Below, one piece after another: positions 50,721 to 59,791 of a stretch of DNA of 64,000 nucleotides. Numbering within the stretch: the stretch's first letter is position 1; every line of letters begins with the position of its first letter. The notes under the pieces are model-generated. The model was not told the origin of the DNA. It saw nothing but the letters and a program-made list of their open reading frames with translations, and made no database searches. The translations under genes and the position numbers were made by a program. Origin of the DNA: JAQUTK01 sp963677415 (GTDB lineage: Bacteria; Bacteroidota; Bacteroidia; Bacteroidales; JAQUTK01); contig CAXXFJ010000047.1 in NCBI GenBank assembly GCA_963677415.2, positions 35,839 through 99,838 on the forward strand, given 5' to 3'.

Positions 50721-53228
50721 ATGGCTGAAGAAGAAGATAGAATCGATGAAGATCGGATCATACAGATCAATATCGAGGATGAAATGAAGTCTGCTTACAT
50801 TGACTATTCTATGTCAGTGATAGTGGCCCGTGCTTTACCTGATGTGAGAGATGGTTTTAAACCTGTACACAGGAGAATCCTGTTTGGAATGAACGAGCTA
50901 GGCAATATGTCTGATAAACCGCATAAGAAGTCTGCGCGTATTGTCGGTGAGGTGCTCGGTAAGTATCATCCGCATGGTGACTCCTCTGTGTATTACGCAA
51001 TGGTGCGTATGGCACAGGAATGGTCTATGCGAAACTTGCTGGTTGATGGACAGGGGAACTTTGGTTCAGTGGATGGTGATAGTCCTGCTGCAATGCGTTA
51101 TACCGAGGCTCGTCTTTCTAAGTTAGCAGAGGAGATGCTTCGCGATATTGATGAAGATACAGTAGATTTTACGCTCAATTTTGATGATACATTGAAAGAA
51201 CCGGTGGTTCTTCCTTGTCGTTTTCCTAACTTGCTGGTCAATGGAGCTTCTGGTATTGCTGTGGGTATGGCTACCAATATGGCACCTCATAACCTTACGG
51301 AAGTTATTGACGGAACAATTGCTTATATCAATAACCCGGACATAGATATAGAGGGGCTGATGCACTTTATAAAGGCTCCGGATTTTCCAACAGGCGGATT
51401 GATCTACGGATATGCCGGAGTGAAAGATGCATTTGAAACTGGCCGCGGACGTATTGTCATCCGCTCGAAAGTGGAAATTGAAGTGGAAAACAACCGCGAA
51501 AAGATTATTGTCACAGAGCTTCCTTATAGCGTTAACAAGGCTGAACTAATCAAGTATATTGCCGATCTGGTTTCGGATAAGAAAATAGACGGTATATCGA
51601 ATATAAATGATGAGTCGGACAAAGATGGTATGCGCATTGTAGTTGACATCAAGAAAGATGCCAATTCAGGAGTTGTGCTTAATCGATTGTTTAAACTTAC
51701 GGCTTTGCAGAGCTCTTTCAGTGTCAACAACATCGCTTTGGTCAAAGGACGTCCACGCATGCTCAACCTGAAAGATATGCTCTCTCTCTTTGTAGAGCAC
51801 CGTCACGAGGTGGTAATCCGCCGCACAAAATACAGATTGGCTCAGGCAGAAAAGAGAGCACATATTCTGGAAGGTCTGATTATTGCGTCTGACAATATTG
51901 ATGAAGTGATTGCCATTATCCGTTCTTCAAAGAGTACTGATGAAGCTAAAGAACGTTTGATAGAACGTTTCTCTCTCAGCACAGAGCAATCTGCTGCTAT
52001 TGTTGAGATGCGTCTGCGTCAACTCACAGGTCTGGAGCAGAGCAAATTGCATGCTGAATATGAAGAGTTGATGAAGACAATACAATATTATAATGAGATT
52101 CTCGACAATAATGATCTTTGTATGAGTATCATTAAAGATGAATTGCTTGAGATCAGAGATAAATATGGTGATGCAAGAAGAAGCCAGATTATCTATGCTT
52201 CTGAAGACTTCAATCCGGAAGATTTCTATGCAGATGATGAAATGATAATCACAATCTCTCACTGTGGATACATCAAACGTACTCCTCTTGCTGAGTTTCA
52301 TACGCAGAACAGAGGTGGTGTAGGTTCGAAAGGATCTGAGACCCGCGATGAGGATTTTGTAGAATATATCTATCCGGCATCCATGCATGCAACGATGATG
52401 TTCTTTACTCAAAAAGGGAAGTGCTACTGGCTCAAGGTATATGAGATTCCTGAAGGCACCAAGACTTCTAAGGGACGTGCTATACAAAACATGCTTAACA
52501 TTGATTCCAATGATAAGGTCAACGCATTTGTCCGTGTGAAGAAGCTGGATGATGAAGAATTTATTAACTCACATTATCTGTTATTCTGTACTAAGCAAGG
52601 TGTTATCAAGAAAACATTACTTGAAGCTTATTCACGTCCACGTACCAACGGTGTCATTGCAATCACTATCCGTGAAGATGATCAGGTAATTTCCGTTCGT
52701 CTGACTAATGGTGACAGTCAGGTACTGCTAGCTAACCGAAAAGGTCGTGCAATCCGTTTCCATGAAAGTGCAGTTCGTGTAATGGGGCGTACTGCTACTG
52801 GTGTGCGTGGTATGACTCTGGATAGTGGTGAAGATGAAGTCGTTGGGATGATCGTAATGAAAGATCTGGAGAAAGAATCAATTTTGGTTGTTTCTCAACA
52901 GGGCTACGGTAAACGTTCTTTCATTGATGATTATCGCATCACTAATCGTGGTGGTAAAGGTGTCAAGACGCTTAATGTGACTGAAAAGACTGGTTGCTTG
53001 GTTTCAATAAAGAGCGTTACGGATGAAAATGACTTGATGATCATCAATAAATCAGGAATTACTATACGTGTAGCGGTGAAAGATCTTCGTATCATGGGCC
53101 GTGCCACACAAGGTGTAAGGTTGATTAATTTGGAAAAACGAGGTGATGAGATCGGATCAGTGTGTAAGGTGCTTTCCGAATCGGAAGAAGTACTTGCGAC
53201 TGATACAATTATAGAAACTGAAGGATAA
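50721..53228 (+). CDS. gyrA: DNA gyrase subunit A
   Basis: An 835-residue type II topoisomerase subunit. The N-terminal IQINIEDEMKSAYIDYSMSVIVARALPDVRDG is standard. The quinolone-resistance region reads YHPHGDSSVYYAMVRMAQEWS, with Ser and Val-Tyr around the hot spot, and AMRYTEARLSK carries the active-site Tyr. The C-terminal beta-pinwheel has the GyrA box-like GGVGSKG near residue 535 and several repeats such as GRATQGVRLINL. Residues at the quinolone hot spot look wild type (Ser at the Ser83-equivalent; the residue at the Asp87-equivalent is Tyr or near it and needs an alignment). Confidence 0.95.
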   Translation: MAEEEDRIDEDRIIQINIEDEMKSAYIDYSMSVIVARALPDVRDGFKPVHRRILFGMNELGNMSDKPHKKSARIVGEVLGKYHPHGDSSVYYAMVRMAQEWSMRNLLVDGQGNFGSVDGDSPAAMRYTEARLSKLAEEMLRDIDEDTVDFTLNFDDTLKEPVVLPCRFPNLLVNGASGIAVGMATNMAPHNLTEVIDGTIAYINNPDIDIEGLMHFIKAPDFPTGGLIYGYAGVKDAFETGRGRIVIRSKVEIEVENNREKIIVTELPYSVNKAELIKYIADLVSDKKIDGISNINDESDKDGMRIVVDIKKDANSGVVLNRLFKLTALQSSFSVNNIALVKGRPRMLNLKDMLSLFVEHRHEVVIRRTKYRLAQAEKRAHILEGLIIASDNIDEVIAIIRSSKSTDEAKERLIERFSLSTEQSAAIVEMRLRQLTGLEQSKLHAEYEELMKTIQYYNEILDNNDLCMSIIKDELLEIRDKYGDARRSQIIYASEDFNPEDFYADDEMIITISHCGYIKRTPLAEFHTQNRGGVGSKGSETRDEDFVEYIYPASMHATMMFFTQKGKCYWLKVYEIPEGTKTSKGRAIQNMLNIDSNDKVNAFVRVKKLDDEEFINSHYLLFCTKQGVIKKTLLEAYSRPRTNGVIAITIREDDQVISVRLTNGDSQVLLANRKGRAIRFHESAVRVMGRTATGVRGMTLDSGEDEVVGMIVMKDLEKESILVVSQQGYGKRSFIDDYRITNRGGKGVKTLNVTEKTGCLVSIKSVTDENDLMIINKSGITIRVAVKDLRIMGRATQGVRLINLEKRGDEIGSVCKVLSESEEVLATDTIIETEG

Positions 53229-53265
53229 AGATACCATTGGTTATAAATAATAAAAAGAAAAGTAG

Positions 53266-54537
53266 ATGAGAAAATTAATTATGACTGTTGCTTTACTTGC
53301 CATGGTAGGTGGAGCAAATGCACAGAAAGGAAATGTAACAAGAGCATGGGCCAAGGCAAATGCTGAATCTCCGGATCTCAAAGGTGCTGTAAATGAAATT
53401 ACACCTGCACTTACAAATGAAGAGACGAAAGGCATGTCCAAAACGTGGTATACTGCCGGATTCATCATGATGAAGAATTATGAAAAAGAATACAAGAGCA
53501 AAGCTTTGGGAACTAAATTTGATGCTGATAATCTGTATAACAGCATTACAAAAGAGTATGAATATTTCATGAAATGTTATGAACTTGATATTATTCCGGA
53601 TAAAAAAGGGAAAGTAAAACCAAAATACGCGAAGGATATCCGTGCGAATTTGCTGATGTGCCGTAATTCTTTCATTGATGCAGGTAACTATTACTCTACG
53701 CCAGAGAAGAAAGATTACGCTGCTGCAAGCAAAGCATTTGAAACATACCTTTCTTATGTAGGGCTTCCGGTGATGGAGCCAATATCGAAAAAAGATGAGC
53801 CTTTGAAGAAAGATACACTCTATTATTCGATTGTCTTTTGGGCAGGATACTCATCGTATAATTGTTTTTTAGATAAGAAAGATCCTGAGATGTCTGAGAA
53901 ATCAGTAAAATATATGCGCATGGCTATTGATGAGGGGGTTGGATATGAGGATGATTTGAAGAAGGCTGCTTTTCAAATTATAGATGCAGGTCTGGATAAT
54001 AAAAAAGATACTGTCACACGAATTGCTTATCTGGAAAAGGCGATGACTTTATTTTCGGATGATAATAATTTCGCTAAACAATTGCTCAATATCTATCTGA
54101 GAAAGAATGATATTCCAAAAGCCATGGAGTGTTTGGATAAATCGATAGCTATTAATCCGAAGGATGCACCTATGTATGAAATCAAGGGGCAATTACTGGA
54201 AACAAATGAAGATTTTGAAGGAGCTGTTGCCTGCTATCAGAAAGCTATTGACGTGGATCCTACATATACCTCTGCATATGGCAATATGGGGCGCATATAT
54301 TACAATCTTGCAGCTATGGAGCAGATGAAGGCGACCGATATCAAAGATATGAAGAAGTATAACGAACAGATGGCAAAGGCCAAACCGTATTTCGAGAAAG
54401 CAGCTCCGTGCTTTGAGAAATTCAGAGAAGCTAATCCTGATGATAAGGACAACTTAAAAGCTCTTCGTACTGTGTATTATAACCTGAATCAAGGTGCTAA
54501 ATTTGATGAGCTGGATAAGATTATTGGAGATAAATAA
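53266..54537 (+). CDS. Secreted tetratricopeptide-repeat protein
   Basis: A 423-residue protein with signal peptide MRKLIMTVALLAMVGGANA. The mature part is helical with TPR units, clearest in the last third: NPKDAPMYEIKGQLLETNEDFEGAVACYQKAIDVDPTYTSAYGNMGRIYYNLA (about 300-355). It lies 37 nt after gyrA, on the same strand. It is probably a periplasmic or envelope scaffold; the partner is not known. Confidence 0.85.
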   Translation: MRKLIMTVALLAMVGGANAQKGNVTRAWAKANAESPDLKGAVNEITPALTNEETKGMSKTWYTAGFIMMKNYEKEYKSKALGTKFDADNLYNSITKEYEYFMKCYELDIIPDKKGKVKPKYAKDIRANLLMCRNSFIDAGNYYSTPEKKDYAAASKAFETYLSYVGLPVMEPISKKDEPLKKDTLYYSIVFWAGYSSYNCFLDKKDPEMSEKSVKYMRMAIDEGVGYEDDLKKAAFQIIDAGLDNKKDTVTRIAYLEKAMTLFSDDNNFAKQLLNIYLRKNDIPKAMECLDKSIAINPKDAPMYEIKGQLLETNEDFEGAVACYQKAIDVDPTYTSAYGNMGRIYYNLAAMEQMKATDIKDMKKYNEQMAKAKPYFEKAAPCFEKFREANPDDKDNLKALRTVYYNLNQGAKFDELDKIIGDK

Positions 54538-54562
54538 GTCGACTTACGTATTTCATATTTTA

Positions 54563-54599
54563 GCGGCTGTATCTTAAATGATGCAGCCGTTACTATTTT
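54563..54599 (+). terminator. Probable terminator after the TPR gene
   Basis: CGGCTG pairs with CAGCCG, extended by ATC/GAT with a mismatch, followed by a T-rich stretch (TACTATTTTC). Confidence 0.5.
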
Positions 54600-54679
54600 C
54601 TGAGTAAAGATATTCGCCTATCTAATAGGAATATCCCGCTTAGATTCTTACCTTTGCATCTATATTTTAAAAAGATTCA

Positions 54680-56032
54680 ATGAAGTTTACCGAACTAAGC
54701 CTGGAACCCGCCGTCCTTGACGGACTGGAGGCTATGAGATTTGAAGAAGCAACACCGGTTCAGGAAATGGCTATTCCTGTCATCATGGAAGGAAAAGACA
54801 TTATTGCTGTCGCACAGACAGGTACAGGAAAGACAGCTGCTTACCTATTACCATTATTAAATAATTTCACCAAAGGACTTCATGAAGAGAGTAAGGTCAA
54901 TGCAATTGTCATGGCCCCTACACGCGAATTAGCACAGCAGATAGACCAGCAGTTGGAGGGTTTCTCGTATTTTATGCCTGTCTCCTCCGTAGCTATATAT
55001 GGAGGAAGCGATGGAGTTATATGGGAACAACAAAAACGCGGACTGCTGATGGGTGCTGATGTAGTTATAGCGACCCCAGGTCGTCTTATGTCACATACCA
55101 ATCTCTATAATATCGACTTTAGCGGCGTGAAATACTTTATTCTGGACGAAGCAGACAGGATGCTGGATATGGGCTTCTATGATGATATCATGCAGATAGC
55201 CTCACAGCTTCCCGCTGAGAAGCAGACAATCATGTTTTCTGCTACCATGCCACCTAAGATTCAGACACTTGCTCAGAATCTAATGCATAATCCAACGATT
55301 GTCAAGTTAGCAGTATCTAAGCCTGCAGAAGGTATCGTGCAAGCTGCATATGTGTGTCGTGAGAACCAGAAAATACCAATCATACAATCGCTGTTCTTTG
55401 AATCACAACCTGAAAGGGCACTCATCTTCTCTTCATCTAAACTAAAAGTAAAAGAACTGTTCAAACAGCTGATTCGTCTGAAGATTTCGGCTGGTGAGAT
55501 GCATTCTGATCTGGAGCAGACGCAACGCGAACAGGTGATGCGCGACTTTAAGAATGGAAAGATCAGCGTGCTTGTAGCAACGGATATTGTATCACGTGGT
55601 ATCGATGTGGAAGATATCGGACTGGTTATTAACTTTGATGTACCTCATGATTGTGAAGATTATGTGCACCGTATCGGACGTACTGCACGTGCCAATAAAG
55701 AAGGTGTCGCTTTGACTTTCATCTCTGAAGATGATCAATATAAGTTTTATCAGATTGAACAATTTCTTGAGAAGACAATCTACAAGATGCCTTTGCCTGT
55801 CGAACTGGGAGAGGCTCCTGAATATTGTCCGGAGAAACATCGTAATGGAGGCCGAAGCTTTGGTGGCCATGGTAAATCACCTCGTGGAAACTCTGGTAGC
55901 AGTGCGGGTGGAAATAGGAATAAAGGATACGATAAGTCTGCACCCAGAGGTGATAAAGGCTCTTTTCATGGCAACAAAAAGAACCGTCCGACGGATACTG
56001 TGCACCATACAAGAAATAGTCTTCCTGAATAA
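54680..56032 (+). CDS. DEAD-box RNA helicase (RhlE/CsdA-like)
   Basis: A 450-residue helicase. Motifs in order: Q motif FEEATPVQEMAIP, Walker A AQTGTGKT, APTRELAQQ, TPGRL, DEAD-box in FILDEADRMLDMGF, SAT (MFSATMPP), ATDIVSRGIDVEDI and HRIGRTAR. The C-terminal tail (about 385-450) is rich in Gly, Arg, Asn and Lys, as in RGG-type RNA-binding tails. It unwinds RNA during ribosome assembly, cold adaptation or decay. A -7-like TACCTTTG lies at 54649-54656. Confidence 0.93.
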   Translation: MKFTELSLEPAVLDGLEAMRFEEATPVQEMAIPVIMEGKDIIAVAQTGTGKTAAYLLPLLNNFTKGLHEESKVNAIVMAPTRELAQQIDQQLEGFSYFMPVSSVAIYGGSDGVIWEQQKRGLLMGADVVIATPGRLMSHTNLYNIDFSGVKYFILDEADRMLDMGFYDDIMQIASQLPAEKQTIMFSATMPPKIQTLAQNLMHNPTIVKLAVSKPAEGIVQAAYVCRENQKIPIIQSLFFESQPERALIFSSSKLKVKELFKQLIRLKISAGEMHSDLEQTQREQVMRDFKNGKISVLVATDIVSRGIDVEDIGLVINFDVPHDCEDYVHRIGRTARANKEGVALTFISEDDQYKFYQIEQFLEKTIYKMPLPVELGEAPEYCPEKHRNGGRSFGGHGKSPRGNSGSSAGGNRNKGYDKSAPRGDKGSFHGNKKNRPTDTVHHTRNSLPE

Positions 56033-56115
56033 TCAAACTGAATAAGCGATTCTGGATAAAAGATCTTTTCTTCGCTTAACAAACCGCATCTTCCTTCATG
56101 TTGAAGTGTATTTCC

Positions 56116-56149
56116 CATCCTGTATCACTGAAGATGCAGGATGTTTTTG
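56116..56149 (+). terminator. Terminator after the DEAD-box helicase
   Basis: CATCCTG pairs with CAGGATG around a 14-nt loop that itself has a short stem (ATC with GAT), followed by TTTTTG. Confidence 0.7.
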
Positions 56150-56202
56150 TTTGCATCAATTACTTTTAGAGAGCTTCGTTCTTTACTTTCCCAATTTGTT
56201 TT

Positions 56203-56210
56203 TATCTTTG
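56203..56210 (+). promoter_or_regulatory. Probable -7 element of the rhamnosidase gene
   Basis: TATCTTTG, 48 nt before the ATG, fits TAnnTTTG. The -33 half is not clear. Confidence 0.5.
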
Positions 56211-56257
56211 TCTGAAAGCGTAAAAACTCTACTTCTATACCTTTAATCATTTGTGCT

Positions 56258-59041
56258 ATGAATAAACTATTATTACTATTATCTATTTTAATTTCAGTCA
56301 CTTTAAGTGCTAAATCTAAATTCACACTTTATGATATTTCCTGCGAACAAACCATCAATCCCATTGGTTTAGAGACACCGAAACCTTGCTTCAGTTGGAA
56401 ACTTATTTCCCAAGAAAGAGGCTTTCGTCAGAAGGCTTATCAGGTTATGGTCGCTACTTCTCCTGCTGCTTTGACAAAAGAGAAGGAGCTCTTATGGAAC
56501 AGCGGAAAGGTAGTGTCTTCTCAATCGATATTAATATCCTATGAAGGAGCCTCGCTAAAGTCTGCAACTATCTACTACTGGAAAGTGCGCAGCTGGAATG
56601 AGCAAGGAAAAGAATCAGAATGGAGCGAAGTAAATAGGTTCACTACCGGACTTCTTTCCGTTTCAGACTGGAATGCCTCGAAGTGGATTGCTTTACAACC
56701 GGTTGATCCTAATACACGAATGGTTCCAGGATTGCATGGGGGAGAAGGTTGGGGCAATAAACCGACTGCTAAATACCAAATGCCACAATTCAGAAAACAA
56801 TTTACATTGAAGAAAGAAGTAAAACAAGCACTGGCTTTTGTGACTGGACTTGGACAATTTGATTTCTTTCTCAATGGACATAAAGTGGGTAATCAGTTCC
56901 TTGATCCGGGATGGACAAACTATGATAAAGAAGCGCTTTATGTGACATTCGACTTAACCAATCAGTTGAAGCAAGGAGATAATGCTTTAGGATTGATGCT
57001 TGGTGGTGGATTCTATACAATTCCCAAGGAACGATACTACAAACTTCTCACTTCATTTGGCGCGCCAAAAGCGCGTTTGCAGTTGCACGTAACCTATGCA
57101 GATGGCACTTCTGAGATTGTTGGTACAGACGAGTCTTGGAAGGTAGCAGAGAGCCCGATTACTTATTCGAGTATCTATGGAGGTGAAGATTATGATGCAA
57201 CTAAGGAGCAGGAGGGATGGATGCTCCCAAACTTTAACGATTCACAGTGGAAAAAAGCACTGGTAACAACCTCAAGGGCAACACTGCATGCACAAACGTC
57301 CACACCGCTTTCTGTTCGTGAAGCGGTGCCTGTAGTGCAGCTTTTTAAGAATGATGCAGGATTGTGGGTGTATGACCTTGGACAAAACTTCTCAGGCATC
57401 GTGCGTATCACAGTTAAAGGGAAAGAGGGCAAGCAGGTAATTCTTCGCCCTGCTGAATTACTGAATGAAAATAAAACTGTCAATCAGAGTGCTTCAGGCA
57501 GTCCTTATTATTTTGCATATACAACTAAAGGGAACAGCAAGGGAGAAACATGGCAACCACAGTTCTCCTATTATGGATTCCGCTATGTGCAGCTTGAAGG
57601 AGCTGTGCCGGCAGGTCAGCCAAATCCCACCGGACTTCCTGAAGTAAGTTCGCTCGTTGGACTGCATACTTGCAATGAAGCCCCAGAGGCAGGAACTTTC
57701 ACCTGTTCGAATCCGATGTTCAATAAGATCTATACACTTATCGACTGGGCGATGCGAAGTAATATGGCCAGTGTGCTTACGGACTGTCCGCATCGTGAAA
57801 AACTGGGCTGGCTGGAACAGGCACATCTGATGCAATATTCTTTACAGTATCGCTACAACCTGTCACGGCTCTATCCAAAGATTATGAGCGACATGTATAA
57901 TTCACAGGGTGATAATGGATGTATCTGGACTATCGCACCTGAATATGTGCACTTCAATAGTGGCTTCGAAGATACTCCTGAGTGGGGTAGTACCTTTATT
58001 ATCTCTCCGTGGTATATCTATCAATGGTATGGCGACAAACGGATTATTGAGAACTATTATCCATCTATGCAGCGTTATCTGAATTATCTTACCAGTCGTG
58101 CGAAGGATAATATTGTGGCTTATGGTCTTGGTGACTGGTTTGATATTGGTCCAGGATCACCAGGCAATGCGCAACTCACCTCCAACGGACTGAGTGCCAC
58201 AGCCATTTATTACTACAATACTACACTGATGCAGAAGATGGCAACATTGCTGGGTAAGACTGCCGACGCTAGCAAATACGAGGCATTAGGCAAACAGATT
58301 AAGACCGCTTTCAATGAGAAATTCTTCAATAAGGAGACAAAAGTCTATGAGAAGAATAGTCAGACAGCAAGTGCTATGGCACTCTATATGGGACTGGTTG
58401 AACCGGACAACTCAATACAGGTTCTTGAGAATCTGAAAGCCGATATTCGTGGGCGTAACAATGCCCTGACTGCAGGTGATATTGGCTATCGCTATGTGCT
58501 TCGTGTATTGGAAGCTGCGGGAGAATCCGAACTGATCTACGACATGAATAGCAAATATGATGTGCCCGGATATGGATGGCAGTTGGCGCATGGAGCCACT
58601 GCACTTACTGAGTCATGGCAAGCCTATGGGTTTGTTTCCAACAATCATTTCATGCTTGGTCACCTGATGGAATGGCTCTTTAGCGGACTGGGAGGTATCC
58701 GACAGACCGAAAGTTCGGTTGGTTTTAGCACTGTACTGATTGATCCGCAAGAAGTAGGAGACATTCATTCTGCATCATCCACTTATGCATCGCCTTATGG
58801 AGAAATCCGTTGCGAATGGAAACGTACCCCAGGTAATTATCAACTGGAAGTGACAATTCCGGCCAATAGTGATGCCGATATCTGTCTGCCTGCCTATGAT
58901 GCCAAACAGGTAACTGATTTTGACCGTCCGATCAATACTTGTAAAGAGATTAAAGTTTTAGTATCTAAAAACAAGCAATTGAAACTCAGAGTTGGATCCG
59001 GACATTATTTATTTAAGGTTAAGAGTATGTCATTTGACTGA
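56258..59041 (+). CDS. Alpha-L-rhamnosidase (GH78)
   Basis: A 927-residue secreted enzyme with a short signal peptide (MNKLLLLLSILISVTLSAKS). An N-terminal Ig-like domain (about 25-125) is followed by Bac_rhamnosid_N (ALAFVTGLGQFDFFLNGHKVG, YVTFDLTNQL), a concanavalin-like domain (VWVYDLGQNFSGIVRI-type) and the (alpha/alpha)6 barrel. The barrel has DCPHREKLGWLEQAHLM, which bears the acidic residues of the family, and later GATALTESWQAYG. It removes L-rhamnose from plant pectin or glycosides. No partner SusC/SusD genes are present beside it. Confidence 0.93.
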   Translation: MNKLLLLLSILISVTLSAKSKFTLYDISCEQTINPIGLETPKPCFSWKLISQERGFRQKAYQVMVATSPAALTKEKELLWNSGKVVSSQSILISYEGASLKSATIYYWKVRSWNEQGKESEWSEVNRFTTGLLSVSDWNASKWIALQPVDPNTRMVPGLHGGEGWGNKPTAKYQMPQFRKQFTLKKEVKQALAFVTGLGQFDFFLNGHKVGNQFLDPGWTNYDKEALYVTFDLTNQLKQGDNALGLMLGGGFYTIPKERYYKLLTSFGAPKARLQLHVTYADGTSEIVGTDESWKVAESPITYSSIYGGEDYDATKEQEGWMLPNFNDSQWKKALVTTSRATLHAQTSTPLSVREAVPVVQLFKNDAGLWVYDLGQNFSGIVRITVKGKEGKQVILRPAELLNENKTVNQSASGSPYYFAYTTKGNSKGETWQPQFSYYGFRYVQLEGAVPAGQPNPTGLPEVSSLVGLHTCNEAPEAGTFTCSNPMFNKIYTLIDWAMRSNMASVLTDCPHREKLGWLEQAHLMQYSLQYRYNLSRLYPKIMSDMYNSQGDNGCIWTIAPEYVHFNSGFEDTPEWGSTFIISPWYIYQWYGDKRIIENYYPSMQRYLNYLTSRAKDNIVAYGLGDWFDIGPGSPGNAQLTSNGLSATAIYYYNTTLMQKMATLLGKTADASKYEALGKQIKTAFNEKFFNKETKVYEKNSQTASAMALYMGLVEPDNSIQVLENLKADIRGRNNALTAGDIGYRYVLRVLEAAGESELIYDMNSKYDVPGYGWQLAHGATALTESWQAYGFVSNNHFMLGHLMEWLFSGLGGIRQTESSVGFSTVLIDPQEVGDIHSASSTYASPYGEIRCEWKRTPGNYQLEVTIPANSDADICLPAYDAKQVTDFDRPINTCKEIKVLVSKNKQLKLRVGSGHYLFKVKSMSFD

Positions 59042-59051
59042 TTAAAAGCTA

Positions 59052-59127
59052 AATAACAACTGTTTACACACAAAGAGAGCCAGATAAATAAATGTCTGGC
59101 TCTCTTTGTGTGTAAACAGTTGTTATT
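59052..59127. terminator. Long perfect inverted repeat between convergent genes
   Basis: Two 33-nt arms (59052-59084 and 59095-59127) are perfect inverse complements around a 10-nt A/T-rich loop. It lies between the rhamnosidase stop and the stop of the - strand gene, so it can act as a two-way terminator. The stem is much longer than usual for that role. Confidence 0.8.
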
Positions 59128-59129
59128 GC

Positions 59130-59393
59130 TTATAAAACTTCAATCTTTTTTTTGCTATTCTTTATTTTAGAAGTTGTTCTGGTCGAATCCTTCTTTTCAC
59201 AACACATGTTATCTTTTCTTTCTCCGATGCTTATATCTGTTTTATCGGCTGTTTCAGCAGAGCAAGAATCAGCTTTAACCTCCATACGGTTTCGCTTCAA
59301 CTTAATAGAATCGTTCTTCTTGGCTTCTTGGGCTTTTAACATACCAACAGTAGCTAGCAATGCCACGCATAAATAAAGAATTTTCAGTCTCAT
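59130..59393 (-). CDS. Small secreted lysine-rich protein, unknown
   Basis: An 87-residue protein. The frame extends to 59480, but the ATG at 59393 follows AAGAGGAATA and starts a signal peptide (MRLKILYLCVALLATVGMLKA). The mature 65 residues are very charged (many Lys, Glu, Asp) with three cysteines, including the pair in DNMCCEKKD, and no fold that I can name. TATCTTTG at 59443-59450 on the - strand is a likely -7 element. It ends within 3 bp of the long inverted repeat. Confidence 0.6.
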   Translation of the reverse strand: MRLKILYLCVALLATVGMLKAQEAKKNDSIKLKRNRMEVKADSCSAETADKTDISIGERKDNMCCEKKDSTRTTSKIKNSKKKIEVL

Positions 59394-59480
59394 CTTATTC
59401 CTCTTTTTAAATACCTTGTACGGAAAATCATATTTCAATCGCCAAAGATACACGCATAATTTGAAAGCGATAGCATTCAT

Positions 59481-59731
59481 TCGTTAATAAAAGCTATAGA
59501 ATCATGCTGTTATGATTTCTTTACTATTCGTATTAAAAAGGGCTTTGAAGTATCTGATGAAGTGATTAAGAGCATAGTAGATTTGATCCGTATCATATAG
59601 TATGATGATCAGAGTGAAATATTCAAGACAAAAGAATGAATTAAGAAAACAGATGAATCAAGTAAGAATATGCAATGAATTAGGATTAGAACCACCAAAA
59701 ATGTTAAATTATTTTCAATTCGATAAAATCG
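59481..59731. other. Intergenic DNA with no supported gene
   Basis: One frame without a proper start encodes DFFTIRIKKGFEVSDEVIK (around 59514-59570), which looks protein-like, and a 53-codon frame runs from 59602 to 59763 through the hppA promoter. Neither has a ribosome site or a family that I know, so both are best read as chance or as old gene debris. Confidence 0.4.
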
Positions 59732-59762
59732 TTTGTGATTTCACGATAAATACGTACTTTTG
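59732..59762 (+). promoter_or_regulatory. Sigma-ABfr promoter of hppA
   Basis: TTTG at 59732-59735 and TACTTTTG at 59755-59762 are separated by 19 nt, 29 nt before the hppA start. Confidence 0.85.
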
Positions 59763-59791
59763 ACGCTCAATTAATTTTAATTTACTCACAA

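Noticed and set aside
59602..59763. 53-codon frame upstream of hppA
   Set aside because: It runs through the well-defined hppA promoter and has no ribosome site or known relative.
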